Positions 25,514-34,143 of a DNA stretch of 42,423 bases are shown piece by piece. The translations under genes were made by a program, and so were the position numbers. The stretch's first letter is position 1. The number at the start of each line of letters is the position of its first letter. Origin of the DNA: Elusimicrobiaceae bacterium (lineage in GTDB: Bacteria > Elusimicrobiota > Elusimicrobia > Elusimicrobiales > Elusimicrobiaceae); NCBI GenBank assembly GCA_017501565.1, contig JAFVWP010000138.1, positions 1 to 42,423 of the forward strand. Direction: 5' to 3'. The notes under the pieces were generated by a model. The model saw only the letters and a list, made by a program, of their open reading frames with translations. It did not search any database and was not told the origin of the DNA.

Positions 25514-26900
25514 TAGCGAAACCAGAAGAAAAGAAGAATTTAATCCGTTAAATCCCGCTCAGGTTACCATGTATTGCTGTGGGCCTACGGTGTATAATTA
25601 TGCGCACATCGGCAATATGCGCACCTATATTTTTGAAGATTTATTGGGCCGTACTTTGCGTTTGCGCTATCCGGTTAAGCACGTTATGAACGTAACCGAC
25701 GTGGGACACTTGGTCTCCGATGCTGACGACGGCGAAGACAAAATGGAAGTAGGTGCCGCGCGTGAAGGAAAAAGCGCTTGGGATATTGCCAAGTTTTACG
25801 AAACTAAATTTTTTGAAGATTACGATGCTTTGCATTGTACGCGTCCGTCCGTTACCAGCCGCGCGACTGAGCATATCCAAGAAATGATTGCTCTGGTGAA
25901 AACCTTGGAAGAAAAAGGCTATACCTACCGCACCAGCGATGGTATTTATTATGATACTTCCAAGTTTGCCCGTTATGATGCTTTGGTGGGCCGTAGCCGT
26001 TTGGAAGGCTTAAAAGGCGGCGCGCGCGTGGAAATGAGCGAAGAAAAGAAAAACCCGACGGATTTTGCTTTGTGGAAATTTTCTCCGACGGATAAAAAAC
26101 GCCAGATGGAGTGGGATAGCCCTTGGGGAGTCGGCTTTCCGGGGTGGCACGTGGAATGTTCTGCCATGGCTATGAAATATTTAGGCCCCACCATTGATAT
26201 TCACTGCGGCGGGATAGACCACGTTTCGGTACACCACACCAACGAAATAGCCCAAAGCGAAGCGGCCACCGGTCAAAAATATGTGGACTATTGGGTCCAT
26301 GGCGAATTTTTGGTATTGCGCGCGGGAAAAATGTCTAAGTCCGGCGGTACGTTTGTTACTTTGCAAACCTTGCGCGATAAAGGATATGACCCGTTGGATT
26401 ACCGCTATTTGTGCTTAACGGCACATTACCGCACGCAGTTGGAATTTACCTATGAGTCTTTGGATTCTGCCCGCAAAAGTTTGCAAACCTTACGCCGCGA
26501 AGTAGCCAAAGCACAAGAAACGGCCCTACGCCAAACAGCCGTTTCCACTGCCCGCTTGGGGGAAATGAAAGCCCAATTCCAAGCCGCTATGGAAGATGAT
26601 TTAAACGCTCCCAAAGCATTAGCCGTTGTGTGGGAAGTGTTGCGCGGGGGAGATTTGAACGCCGCTGAAACAGTGGAATTTGTAAAATTTGCAGATGGAG
26701 TCTTGTCTTTGGACTTGTTCCGCGCTCCGGAAGAGAAAAAAGTAGCGTTGCCGGAAGAAATCCAACAACTTTTGCAAGCGCGTGCCGAAGCCCGCGCGGC
26801 AAAAGATTATAAAAAATCCGACGAATTGCGCGATGCTTTGCGCTCGGCCGGATACGCCGTAAAAGATACCCCGCAAGGGCAACAAGTGGAGAAACTTTGA
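25500..26900 (+). CDS. cysS: Cysteinyl-tRNA synthetase
   Basis: Charges tRNA-Cys. The 466-residue class I enzyme has the HIGH-type motif HIGN (in YNYAHIGNMRTYI), the KMSKS motif at 277-281 (GKMSKSGG), and the zinc site made of the Cys in MYCCGPTVYN, the Cys in GWHVECSAMAM, and H/E in HHTNEIAQSEA. The C-terminal DALR-like helical domain and the AARAAKDYKKSDELRD motif are present. It begins inside the lipoprotein gene and its TGA overlaps the next ATG by one base, so it is in the middle of a coupled operon. Confidence 0.97.
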   Translation: MQLYNSETRRKEEFNPLNPAQVTMYCCGPTVYNYAHIGNMRTYIFEDLLGRTLRLRYPVKHVMNVTDVGHLVSDADDGEDKMEVGAAREGKSAWDIAKFYETKFFEDYDALHCTRPSVTSRATEHIQEMIALVKTLEEKGYTYRTSDGIYYDTSKFARYDALVGRSRLEGLKGGARVEMSEEKKNPTDFALWKFSPTDKKRQMEWDSPWGVGFPGWHVECSAMAMKYLGPTIDIHCGGIDHVSVHHTNEIAQSEAATGQKYVDYWVHGEFLVLRAGKMSKSGGTFVTLQTLRDKGYDPLDYRYLCLTAHYRTQLEFTYESLDSARKSLQTLRREVAKAQETALRQTAVSTARLGEMKAQFQAAMEDDLNAPKALAVVWEVLRGGDLNAAETVEFVKFADGVLSLDLFRAPEEKKVALPEEIQQLLQARAEARAAKDYKKSDELRDALRSAGYAVKDTPQGQQVEKL

Positions 26901-28114
26901 TGAAAAAAACGAATACCGAATTTATCCGCTACATTCCTAAATCTGATTTGCACGTTCATTTGGACGGATCTCTGCGTTTATCTACGTTGATTGAGTTAGC
27001 CAAAAAAGACGGCATTGAACTGCCGTCCTATACAGAAAAAGGTTTGCGGGATAAGGTATTCAAAAAGCAATATGCCTCTTTGGGGGAATATTTGCAAGGT
27101 TTTTCTTATACAACGGCAGTGATGCGCAGTTGGGAAAATATTGAACGCATTGCCTACGAATTAGGCCAAGATGCCATTGCCGAAGGGGTACGCTATATGG
27201 AAGTGCGCTTTGCTCCGCAGTTGCACGCGGGAGAACAGCTTAGCGTGGCCGACTCTGTGCGTGCGGTAGCGGCCGGATTAACGCGCGCGCGGGACGAATA
27301 TAATGAGTCTTCCGTCGTGAAAGAAGGCCAAGACATTGAGTTTTATTTTGGGATTATCGTTTGCGCGATGCGTAGCTTTAATGCCTTTATGTCTCCGTAT
27401 TATAAGGGCTTAATTGGCGGCCTTTCCCAATTTTCCAAGCCGGAAATTTTCGGTTTGGCTTCTCAAGAGCTGGCCCGCCGTGTGGTGAAATTGGTACAGG
27501 AAGAAAAACTGCCGGTGGTGGGTTTTGACTTAGCCGGGGAAGAAGCCGGATACCCCGCTTCGGACCATAAAGACGCCTACGAATATGTGCATAAATATTT
27601 TATTCGCAAGACCGTTCACTCGGGCGAAGCCTACGGCCCCGAATCTATCTTTCAGGCCATTACGCGCTGTTTTGCCAACCGCATCGGTCATGGTACGCAT
27701 TTGTTTGCCGAAGATATGATCAAAGACCGCAAAGTGAAAGATAAAAAAGCCTATGTGGAAAACTTAGCCAATTATTTAGCCAGCGAACGTATCGGGGTGG
27801 AAGTTTGCCTGACGAGTAATTTGCAAACCTTGCCGGAAATTAAATCCGTCGCCAAACACCCGGTGCGGGAAATGATTAAGCGGGGGCTGTCGGTGTCTAT
27901 TTGCACGGATAACCGCTTGGTTTCCAATACCAATGTTTCTAAAGAGTTGGAGCTTCTGGTAAAAAATATTCCGCTGACCCATAAAGAATTTAAAAACATT
28001 ATTATTGCAGGATTTAAGGGAGCCTTCTTCCCGGGGACGTATATGGACAAGCGCAATTTTGTCCGAAAGGTGATTAACCGCTACGACGAAATGGTACAAA
28101 AATATTTGGACTAA
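26900..28114 (+). CDS. add: Adenosine deaminase
   Basis: Deaminates adenosine (and deoxyadenosine) to inosine for purine salvage. The start is ATG 26900 in the TGATG overlap with cysS; a TTG one codon earlier is unlikely. The 404-residue protein has the zinc HxH (H18, H20 in SDLHVHLDGS), VRYMEVRFAPQ, the HSGE motif, RIGHGTHLF, and the catalytic CTDNRLVS segment, the TDNR variant of the usual TDDP. A long insert of about 60 residues in the first half makes it larger than the usual 330-350 residues. It is the last gene of the unit that begins with the PIN/TRAM gene. A related 6-aminopurine deaminase activity cannot be excluded. Confidence 0.88.
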   Translation: MKKTNTEFIRYIPKSDLHVHLDGSLRLSTLIELAKKDGIELPSYTEKGLRDKVFKKQYASLGEYLQGFSYTTAVMRSWENIERIAYELGQDAIAEGVRYMEVRFAPQLHAGEQLSVADSVRAVAAGLTRARDEYNESSVVKEGQDIEFYFGIIVCAMRSFNAFMSPYYKGLIGGLSQFSKPEIFGLASQELARRVVKLVQEEKLPVVGFDLAGEEAGYPASDHKDAYEYVHKYFIRKTVHSGEAYGPESIFQAITRCFANRIGHGTHLFAEDMIKDRKVKDKKAYVENLANYLASERIGVEVCLTSNLQTLPEIKSVAKHPVREMIKRGLSVSICTDNRLVSNTNVSKELELLVKNIPLTHKEFKNIIIAGFKGAFFPGTYMDKRNFVRKVINRYDEMVQKYLD

Positions 28115-28130
28115 AAAAGAAAAAAATTTT

Positions 28131-28162
28131 AAAACGCGCCGAAGAAAACGGCGCGTTTTTTT
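28131..28162 (+). terminator. Intrinsic terminator
   Basis: ACGCGCCG-AAGAAAA-CGGCGCGT with A-run before and T7 after; 16 bp after the adenosine deaminase stop. Confidence 0.93.
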
Positions 28163-28169
28163 GACGGAT

Positions 28170-28208
28170 AAAAAGAAAATACTTGACTCGTTTTTTTTTT
28201 TTGATTTA
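28170..28208 (+). repeat. 39-bp promoter repeat, copy 1
   Basis: Identical, base for base, to 42385-42423 at the end of the window. It runs from AAAAAG through TTGACTCG and twelve T to GATTTA. The repeat includes the -35 and most of the -10 of the pilin gene, so it appears to be a shared promoter module rather than a gene fragment. Confidence 0.9.
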
Positions 28209-28210
28209 AT
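28183..28210 (+). promoter_or_regulatory. Pilin promoter with poly-T spacer
   Basis: TTGACT (28183-28188) and TTTAAT (28205-28210) are 16 nt apart. Twelve of the spacer and -10 boundary bases are an unbroken T-run (28191-28202), so slippage in the run would change the spacing. Confidence 0.7.
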
Positions 28211-28237
28211 GGGGATATACCCCATTAAATCAAAAAA
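28197..28237 (+). repeat. 41-bp palindrome over the pilin start point
   Basis: Left arm 28197-28214 (T6, GATTTAAT, GGGG) and right arm 28220-28237 (CCCC, ATTAAATC, A6) are perfect 18-bp reverse complements around ATATA. The left arm holds the -10 box and the predicted start point (about 28217) is in the centre, so the mRNA would carry only the right arm. It therefore looks like a DNA operator rather than an RNA hairpin. GGAGAG follows directly. Confidence 0.85.
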
Positions 28238-28248
28238 GGAGAGAACGT

Positions 28249-28842
28249 ATGAAAAAGCTGTCTAAAGTGATATTAAAGCTGTTAAAAGAAAAAAGGGAAG
28301 ATGCTGAGCAGAAAGTACTCAGCATGGCACTTTGTTTTGGCAAAGGCTTTACATTGATAGAATTATTGGTGGTGGTCTTAATCATTGGCATTTTGTCGGC
28401 GGTGGCTTTGCCGCAGTATCAAAAGGCGGTGGATAAAGCCCGCGTGAGTGAGCTTTTTGCTATTGTTAAAAATTTAAAAGTACAGCAAGAAGCTTATTAT
28501 ATGGCTAATGGGTATTATGCACAAAGTTGTGAAGAGATGGGTGCCGATATTCCTTCCGGTTACATAAAGAATGCAAGTGGTGGCTATGATTTAAATAAAG
28601 GAAGCTATCATTACAATATTTCTTGCCAAAATGGCTCAAATGCAAAAACGGAAGGCCGCTCTTATGGGCTTATTCAGGCATCGGGGTTTAGTGTAAATAT
28701 AGAAACTTACTTTGATAATATCACTGATACGGCTTCAGCGGGGCGTTCTTTTTGTTATGCAGTCAATGGCAATAGCCGCGGAATGAATGTTTGCAAAAAT
28801 TTAGGAACAGAAAAGAAAAGTGAAAATGTGTATTGGCTTTAA
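28249..28842 (+). CDS. Type IV pilin-like (PilE/PulG-type) protein
   Basis: A 197-residue prepilin. The prepilin peptidase site is G-F in GKGFTLIELLVVVLIIGI: Gly -1 at residue 33 and Glu +5 of the mature chain, then a hydrophobic helix (LLVVVLIIGILSAVALPQYQ). The cytosolic leader of 33 residues is long and basic. The mature part has the alpha-spine, a YYMANGYYA segment and four Cys (QSCEE, ISCQN, SFCYAV, NVCKN), one pair probably forming the D-region loop. GGAGAG at 28238-28243 precedes ATG. The gene has its own palindromic promoter and a terminator, typical of a scattered single-gene pilin cassette. Whether it is a major pilin, minor pilin or pseudopilin is not known. Confidence 0.93.
   Translation: MKKLSKVILKLLKEKREDAEQKVLSMALCFGKGFTLIELLVVVLIIGILSAVALPQYQKAVDKARVSELFAIVKNLKVQQEAYYMANGYYAQSCEEMGADIPSGYIKNASGGYDLNKGSYHYNISCQNGSNAKTEGRSYGLIQASGFSVNIETYFDNITDTASAGRSFCYAVNGNSRGMNVCKNLGTEKKSENVYWL
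28301..28325 (+). repeat. Inverted repeat in the pilin leader coding region
   Basis: ATGCTGAG (28301-28308) and CTCAGCAT (28318-28325) are perfect 8-bp complements around a 9-nt loop. An mRNA hairpin here, about 50 nt into the coding sequence, could affect translation, but this may be chance. Confidence 0.4.
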
Positions 28843-28843
28843 T

Positions 28844-28870
28844 AAAACCCCCGCTTTTAGCGGGGGTTTT
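28844..28870. terminator. Bidirectional terminator of pilin and PTS/lepA operon
   Basis: AAAACCCCCGCT pairs with AGCGGGGGTTTT around TTT. It lies 1 bp after the pilin stop and 3 bp after the lepA stop on the other strand. Confidence 0.93.
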
Positions 28871-28873
28871 CAT

Positions 28874-30703
28874 TTACTCTTCATCAATCTTTAGCATCGC
28901 CACAAAGGCTTCTTGCGGAATGTTTAAACTGCCGATGCTTTTCATGCGCTTTTTACCCTCTTTTTGTTTTTCCAACAGCTTGCGTTTGCGGGTAATATCG
29001 CCGCCGTAACATTTGGCAATGACGTCTTTGCGGAAAGCGGGAATCGTCTCGCGCGCGATGACCTTTCCGTTAATAGCGGCTTGTACGGCCACTTCAAATT
29101 GTTGCCGTCCGATTAACTCTTTTAACTTAGCGCACAAAGCGCGGCCTTGGGTTTGGGCTTTGTCTTTGTGTACTACAACAGACAACGCATCTACCGGTGT
29201 GCCGTGCAATAAAATTTCCATGAGTACCACGTTAGAGCTGCGGAAACCCGCCACTTCATAATCAAAAGAAGCATATCCTTTGGATACGGATTTGAGCTTA
29301 TTGTAGAAATCAATGACCATTTCGCCCATCGGCATTTCGTATTTGATAATCACGCGTTGGTTGGACAAATGGTCCATACTCATATAGGTGCCGCGTTTTT
29401 CTTTCAGTAGCGTCATCACGCCGTCCATAAATTCCACCGGAGTAACGATGGTAATGTGAATAACGGGCTCTTTGATGTCTATAATATCGCCGTGCGGCGG
29501 GAAATTGGCCGGGTTATCAATAATTTTATAACCGGGGTCGTCCGGTGCGTCCGGCAACGCGGCCAACTCTTGCGGGTGATTTTTACGGGACGTAAATTTT
29601 ACGTGATATACTACGTTGGGGGACGTGGCAATCAAAGATAAATTAAACTCGCGTTCCAAACGTTCTTTCACGATTTCAATGTGCAAAATACCCATAAACC
29701 CTAAGCGGAACCCAAAGCCCAAAGCTTTGGACGTTTCACTTTGGTAATGGAAGGAAGAATCGGATAAATTTAATTTTTCCAAGGCGGTACGCAAGAGCGG
29801 AAAGTCGGTGGTTTCCACCGGGAAAATGCTGGCAAATACTACCGGTTTGGCATCTTCGTAGCCCGGCAAGGGGTTTTGGGCGGGGTTGTCAGCCAAGGTA
29901 ATGGTGTCGCCTACTTTTACTTGGTGAATGTCTTTGATACCTGCCACCAGGTAGCCTACTTCTCCGGCGCTTAAAGAAGAACCTTTGTGCAATTGTTTGG
30001 GCGTCATAAAACCCACTTCTTCAGCTTTGTACCCGGCCCCCGTAGCCATAAAGCGGATATTTTGCCCGGCTTTAATACTGCCGTCCACAATGCGGATATA
30101 CATAATAACGCCGCGGAAAGGGTCATAGAAAGAATCAAAAATCAATGCACGCAAGGGTGCCTTAGGGTCGCCCTGCGGGGCGGGGACATCTTCTATAATG
30201 CGGTCTAATAAATGCTCAATACCGGCACCTGTTTTGGCGCTGACACGTTCGGCTTCAATAGGGTCGTGCAGAATGTCCCAAAGTTGTTCTTCGGAAGCGT
30301 CGGCATCGGATTGGGATAAATCCACTTTGTTCATGACGGGAATAACTTTTAATCCCAAACTTTGGGCCAAGTGCGCATGGGCGACGGTTTGCGCTTCCAC
30401 CCCTTGAGATGCGTCTACGAGCAACAGCACCCCTTCACACGCGCGCAAGGAGCGCGCTACTTCGTAGGAAAAGTCCACGTGTCCCGGAGTGTCAATTAAA
30501 TTTAAGATATAGTCTTTGTATTGGATACGGACCGCTTTGGCCTTGATGGTAATGCCGCGTTCGCGCTCTAAGTCCATGCCGTCTAGCAGTTGGGCTTGCA
30601 TTTTGCGCTTGGGAACGGTGCCCGTATCTTCCAAAATTCTGTCGGAAAGGGTGGTTTTGCCGTGGTCAATGTGGGCCACGATGGAAAAATTACGAATCTT
30701 CAT
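28874..30703 (-). CDS. lepA: Elongation factor 4 (LepA)
   Basis: A ribosome-bound GTPase (609 residues) thought to help back-translocation or initiation under stress. G1 AHIDHGKTT (10-18), the switch region ERERGITIKA, DTPGHVDFSYEV, NKVDL and the SAKTG motif are all present, followed by the LepA-specific C-terminal domain (GGDITRKRKLLEKQKEGKKR). It is the last gene of the PTS operon and overlaps ptsI by 14 bp. Downstream is the shared bidirectional terminator. Confidence 0.97.
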   Translation of the reverse strand: MKIRNFSIVAHIDHGKTTLSDRILEDTGTVPKRKMQAQLLDGMDLERERGITIKAKAVRIQYKDYILNLIDTPGHVDFSYEVARSLRACEGVLLLVDASQGVEAQTVAHAHLAQSLGLKVIPVMNKVDLSQSDADASEEQLWDILHDPIEAERVSAKTGAGIEHLLDRIIEDVPAPQGDPKAPLRALIFDSFYDPFRGVIMYIRIVDGSIKAGQNIRFMATGAGYKAEEVGFMTPKQLHKGSSLSAGEVGYLVAGIKDIHQVKVGDTITLADNPAQNPLPGYEDAKPVVFASIFPVETTDFPLLRTALEKLNLSDSSFHYQSETSKALGFGFRLGFMGILHIEIVKERLEREFNLSLIATSPNVVYHVKFTSRKNHPQELAALPDAPDDPGYKIIDNPANFPPHGDIIDIKEPVIHITIVTPVEFMDGVMTLLKEKRGTYMSMDHLSNQRVIIKYEMPMGEMVIDFYNKLKSVSKGYASFDYEVAGFRSSNVVLMEILLHGTPVDALSVVVHKDKAQTQGRALCAKLKELIGRQQFEVAVQAAINGKVIARETIPAFRKDVIAKCYGGDITRKRKLLEKQKEGKKRMKSIGSLNIPQEAFVAMLKIDEE

Positions 30704-32432
30704 CTTGGTTTAACTCTTCTACCAAATGCCGTATCTCTTCGGAGCTGGAAGCCAATAACGTGGCTTGGGCGGCATCTGAACAGGTTTCAAATTTTAAATT
30801 TCTAATGCGGTTTTTAATGCGCAAATACATGCGCGGCGGCACCGATAAAATATCCGTCCCTAACCCAAGCAACAAAGGTACCATTTTAGCATCGGAAGCT
30901 ATTTCTCCGCAAATGCTTACTTCTTTGCCCCGTTGGTGGGCGGTTTGGATAATTTGATGAATGGTGCGCATAACGGCCGGGTGGCAAGGGTCGTACATGT
31001 GCGCCACTTCCGGATTTACGCGATCTACCGCAATTAAATATTGTATCAAGTCATTGGTCCCTATGGAAAGGAAATCTAGTTCATTAATCATTCCGTCCAG
31101 GGCAATGGCGGCGGAAGGCACTTCAATCATACCGCCTAAAGCTATCGGATTGACAGGCTTTTTGCCTTCTTGAGCCAACTCCTGTAAGGCTTGGTTTAAG
31201 GCCTCGCGTACGTGGCGTACTTCTTCTACGCAAGAAATCATGGGAATCATGATTTTTACTTGGGCGGGCACTTCGCTGGCCATACGCACGATAGCGCGTA
31301 ACTGCGTGTGCATGAGTTCCGGATTTTTCAAAAATAAACGGATTCCGCGGCAACCCATAAAGGGGTTATTGTCTTTGTCAAATTCATCTAACGGAAAGTC
31401 CGGCTTTTTATCTGCCCCCAAATCCGCCAGGCGAATGGTCACGGGGCGGCGGTCAAACATTTTGGCGGTGGTCAAATAAGCGCGGTATTGCTCCATTTCG
31501 GTCGGAGGTTGCGGAATGTCCATATATAAAAATTCCGTACGCAACAGGCCCAATCCGTCGGTGATTAATTTTTTATTATCCTTGGTGTAGGTGCGCGGGT
31601 CAAAATTGACCATGAGCTTAAAATTCTTTCCGTCTGCGGTAATCGTGGGCAGCGGATTGATGGTTTGCAATAAGGATTCCGCTTTTTTAAGCTCGCGCTG
31701 GGTTTTTTTGTATAAAGAAAGTGTGTGCTTGTCCGGATTGATGATTAAGAGTCCGTTTTCGCCGTCCACAATCACCCAATCTCCGTCCTTGGTTTGGCGC
31801 AATGCGTGGGAAAGACCCACCACGGCGGGCAATTTTAAACTTTGTGCCAATATGGCCGTGTGGCTGGTTTTACCGCCCAAATCCGTACAGAAAGCAATGA
31901 TTTGGTTTTCTTGCAGATTAATAGTGTCGGACGGAAACAAATCGTGCGCGATTAATACAGAAGGCCGTTTAACCGAAGAGAGAAAAGCGTTTTTGGTGCC
32001 TACCAAATTGCCGGCTAAACGCTTGCCCACGTCAAAAATATCATTTCGGCGTTCTTTAAAAAAATTGTCTTCCAATTGGCTAAAAGAGTTGGCTAATTCC
32101 TGTAAAGTGTGGAAAATAGCCGCCTGGGCCGACATGTGTTCATTTTTGATTTTTCTGACAGCGGCATCTTTGAGCATCGGGTCCTGCAAAATCATTTTAT
32201 GCATGGACATTAAATTGGCGTACTCGGCCCCCAAAGAATCGCGTAAGCGTTGTTCGCACAAGTCTAAATCTTGCAGGGTTTTTTCTACCGCTTGGTTAAA
32301 TTTTACAATCTCCGCCTTTACTTCCGTAACATCTATGTATTGGTTGGATACGGCAAAATCCGCCGTCGGCAATAAAACGGCTGGGCCGATGGCTATTCCG
32401 GGGCTGGCGGCAATACCGGTGATGACAAACAT
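30690..32432 (-). CDS. ptsI: PTS enzyme I
   Basis: Takes phosphate from PEP and passes it to HPr, the entry point of the phosphotransferase system. The 580-residue protein has the phosphorylated His at 191 (GGKTSHTAILAQS), the PEP-binding RTEFLYMD, GCRGIRLFL, and the C-terminal signature EVPSAAIALDGM plus SIGTNDLIQYLIAVDR and SICGEIASD. Its ATG overlaps the HPr stop (TAATG), with GAGGA upstream, so enzyme I and HPr are made together. Confidence 0.97.
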   Translation of the reverse strand: MFVITGIAASPGIAIGPAVLLPTADFAVSNQYIDVTEVKAEIVKFNQAVEKTLQDLDLCEQRLRDSLGAEYANLMSMHKMILQDPMLKDAAVRKIKNEHMSAQAAIFHTLQELANSFSQLEDNFFKERRNDIFDVGKRLAGNLVGTKNAFLSSVKRPSVLIAHDLFPSDTINLQENQIIAFCTDLGGKTSHTAILAQSLKLPAVVGLSHALRQTKDGDWVIVDGENGLLIINPDKHTLSLYKKTQRELKKAESLLQTINPLPTITADGKNFKLMVNFDPRTYTKDNKKLITDGLGLLRTEFLYMDIPQPPTEMEQYRAYLTTAKMFDRRPVTIRLADLGADKKPDFPLDEFDKDNNPFMGCRGIRLFLKNPELMHTQLRAIVRMASEVPAQVKIMIPMISCVEEVRHVREALNQALQELAQEGKKPVNPIALGGMIEVPSAAIALDGMINELDFLSIGTNDLIQYLIAVDRVNPEVAHMYDPCHPAVMRTIHQIIQTAHQRGKEVSICGEIASDAKMVPLLLGLGTDILSVPPRMYLRIKNRIRNLKFETCSDAAQATLLASSSEEIRHLVEELNQDEDS

Positions 32433-32701
32433 TAAAATTCCTCGTTAAAATTATTGGCAAATAAATCCGTAATTGCTTTGCAAGCGGCTTGCTCGTCTTC
32501 TCCGTCAAATGTCAGCGTAAGCGTGGAGCCGTATTCAGCCGCCAACATCAATACCCCCATAATGCTTTTGGCATTGATTTCCACCTTGTCTTTGGTTATT
32601 TTAATGTCGCAATTAAATCCGGCCGCCGTTTGTGCCACTTGGGCGGCGGGGCGCGCATGCAAGCCTAATCGGTTAGTTATTTGAATATCTGTTGTAATCA
32701 C
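32432..32701 (-). CDS. ptsH: PTS phosphocarrier HPr
   Basis: An 89-residue HPr starting at GTG (32701) with AAGGAAA upstream. H15 in GLHARPAA accepts phosphate from enzyme I. S46 in NAKSIMGVL is at the classic position for ATP-dependent phosphorylation by HprK, encoded upstream in the same operon. HPr with a Ser46 motif in a Gram-negative points to a regulatory loop like that of Firmicutes. Its stop overlaps ptsI. Confidence 0.96.
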   Translation of the reverse strand: MITTDIQITNRLGLHARPAAQVAQTAAGFNCDIKITKDKVEINAKSIMGVLMLAAEYGSTLTLTFDGEDEQAACKAITDLFANNFNEEF

Positions 32702-32713
32702 AAAATTTCCTTT

Positions 32714-33532
32714 TTAAAACAAGCAAACCCCGGTGAAAATAAGCACCGAAGTAATGTATAAATACACATTGGGAATGCGTAAACGGCGCGTAATAAACGA
32801 AATACACACAAAGAATATCACCAGCACCGCCCGCGCCAAAAAATCAATATCTACTTCAATAAAGCGGAAATAGCGGTACAGCGCAAATAAGATAAGCCCC
32901 GCGGCAAAGAAGATGCCCATTCTTTTGGCATTATAAATGGTGCGGTTCCAATCAAAACGGGTCAGCCCGAAGCAGGAAGATTCATTGGATTCATATCCTA
33001 TTTTGATGCCTTTCCAGCGCACATACAGCGCAATGGCATTATAAACAACAAATGCCGCTGCCGGAGCGGTAAAAATAGATAAAAGCGGCGTGTACTCGGG
33101 CCCCATATCTTCAAAGAAATTCACACCCAGGGCTATCCATAGAAAAATAGCCATCACCAAGGTAAAAGGTTTCAATGTGCCCCAAAATAAGCGGTCTCCG
33201 ATAGATGCCGCTGTAATGGACAAACCGCGGCGGGCGCCGTTCCATTCTGCTACTTGTTCTTTATAGTCGGTTACGGATTTGGCTTTGGCGACGCTTTCTT
33301 CTTGCTTGGCCATGGCCCCATAGCAGAAGGAAGCCATTACCGGGTGGGTGTTGAAAGTTTCTAAATAACGTAACATTACCGTAGGTAACATTTCCGGGTC
33401 ATATTGATAGACTTTGCGTAAAAACGGCACCATCACAAAGGCAAAACCCAAATTTTGGTATTTAACAAAATTCCACCCGGCTTGCAGGAAGAAAGAGCGA
33501 AAAAACATATTTATTCTTAACCAAAAACTCAT
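32714..33532 (-). CDS. PTS mannose-family IID component
   Basis: A 272-residue membrane subunit of a mannose/fructose/sorbose-type sugar transporter. The N-terminal QAGWNFVKYQNLGFAFVMVP motif, the FNTHPVM segment, the GARRGLSITAASIGDRLFWG stretch and C-terminal helices match the IID family. GAGGT precedes the ATG. IID works with IIC as the membrane channel and is the hallmark of this PTS family. Sugar specificity cannot be read from sequence. It is placed between IIC and HPr. Confidence 0.9.
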   Translation of the reverse strand: MSFWLRINMFFRSFFLQAGWNFVKYQNLGFAFVMVPFLRKVYQYDPEMLPTVMLRYLETFNTHPVMASFCYGAMAKQEESVAKAKSVTDYKEQVAEWNGARRGLSITAASIGDRLFWGTLKPFTLVMAIFLWIALGVNFFEDMGPEYTPLLSIFTAPAAAFVVYNAIALYVRWKGIKIGYESNESSCFGLTRFDWNRTIYNAKRMGIFFAAGLILFALYRYFRFIEVDIDFLARAVLVIFFVCISFITRRLRIPNVYLYITSVLIFTGVCLF

Positions 33533-33535
33533 ATC

Positions 33536-34141
33536 TTACCTCGTTTTTAACCGAAATGTGGGAATTAATGTCGCTAATCCGATCCAGGGCACCGCCAAGT
33601 AAGCTAAGTGAAAGGCAAAGTTGACCTTTGCGGAAATCAGCGGCGTAACCATCAGCATTACTTGTGTGCACAACCAAGTGGCGGTGGATATAAATACAAA
33701 AGTCATTAAAAAAGACAAAGCTAAAGACATAATCAAAATCCGCCACAAATCAGCCGGTTTTCGGCCGATTCTCTGTTCAGAGTAAATCAACCACTTAAAG
33801 CGGGTTTTGCGCAAAAAGGTATCAAAGAAAGAGTAACAAATAGCCGCTAAAATACCCAAGAAAAAGCCAAAGTGCAGTTCAATGCCTTGGCTGTATAAAA
33901 TGAGAGGAATTGCCGTAGCCACCACCCCGCTGGGAGGGATAATCCCCCCTAAGGGAGAAATGTCTAAGAGTAATAACTCGGCAAAGACTCCTACTTGCAC
34001 TCCTGCCAAAACATCACCCATAAACAACCCCAACAAAGGCCCCGCAATAATCGGACGGGAAACCAAAGTTTGGAAGGCATAAGTGGTGTCTAATTCCAAC
34101 AAAGCCGCCAAAGTGCATAAGATAATGATAGTGGTTGTCAT
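33536..34141 (-). CDS. PTS mannose-family IIC component, short form
   Basis: A 201-residue membrane protein with the IIC motifs LLELDTTYAFQTLVSRPIIA and GPLLGLFMGDVLAGVQVG, then GVFAELLLLDISPLGGIIPP. Six or so hydrophobic segments are visible. Typical mannose-family IIC proteins are about 240-270 residues, so this one is short, losing C-terminal sequence. It lies between EIIB and IID with 2-3 bp gaps. The reading frame is intact, so it is probably functional rather than decayed. Confidence 0.88.
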   Translation of the reverse strand: MTTTIIILCTLAALLELDTTYAFQTLVSRPIIAGPLLGLFMGDVLAGVQVGVFAELLLLDISPLGGIIPPSGVVATAIPLILYSQGIELHFGFFLGILAAICYSFFDTFLRKTRFKWLIYSEQRIGRKPADLWRILIMSLALSFLMTFVFISTATWLCTQVMLMVTPLISAKVNFAFHLAYLAVPWIGLATLIPTFRLKTR

Positions 34142-34143
34142 AA

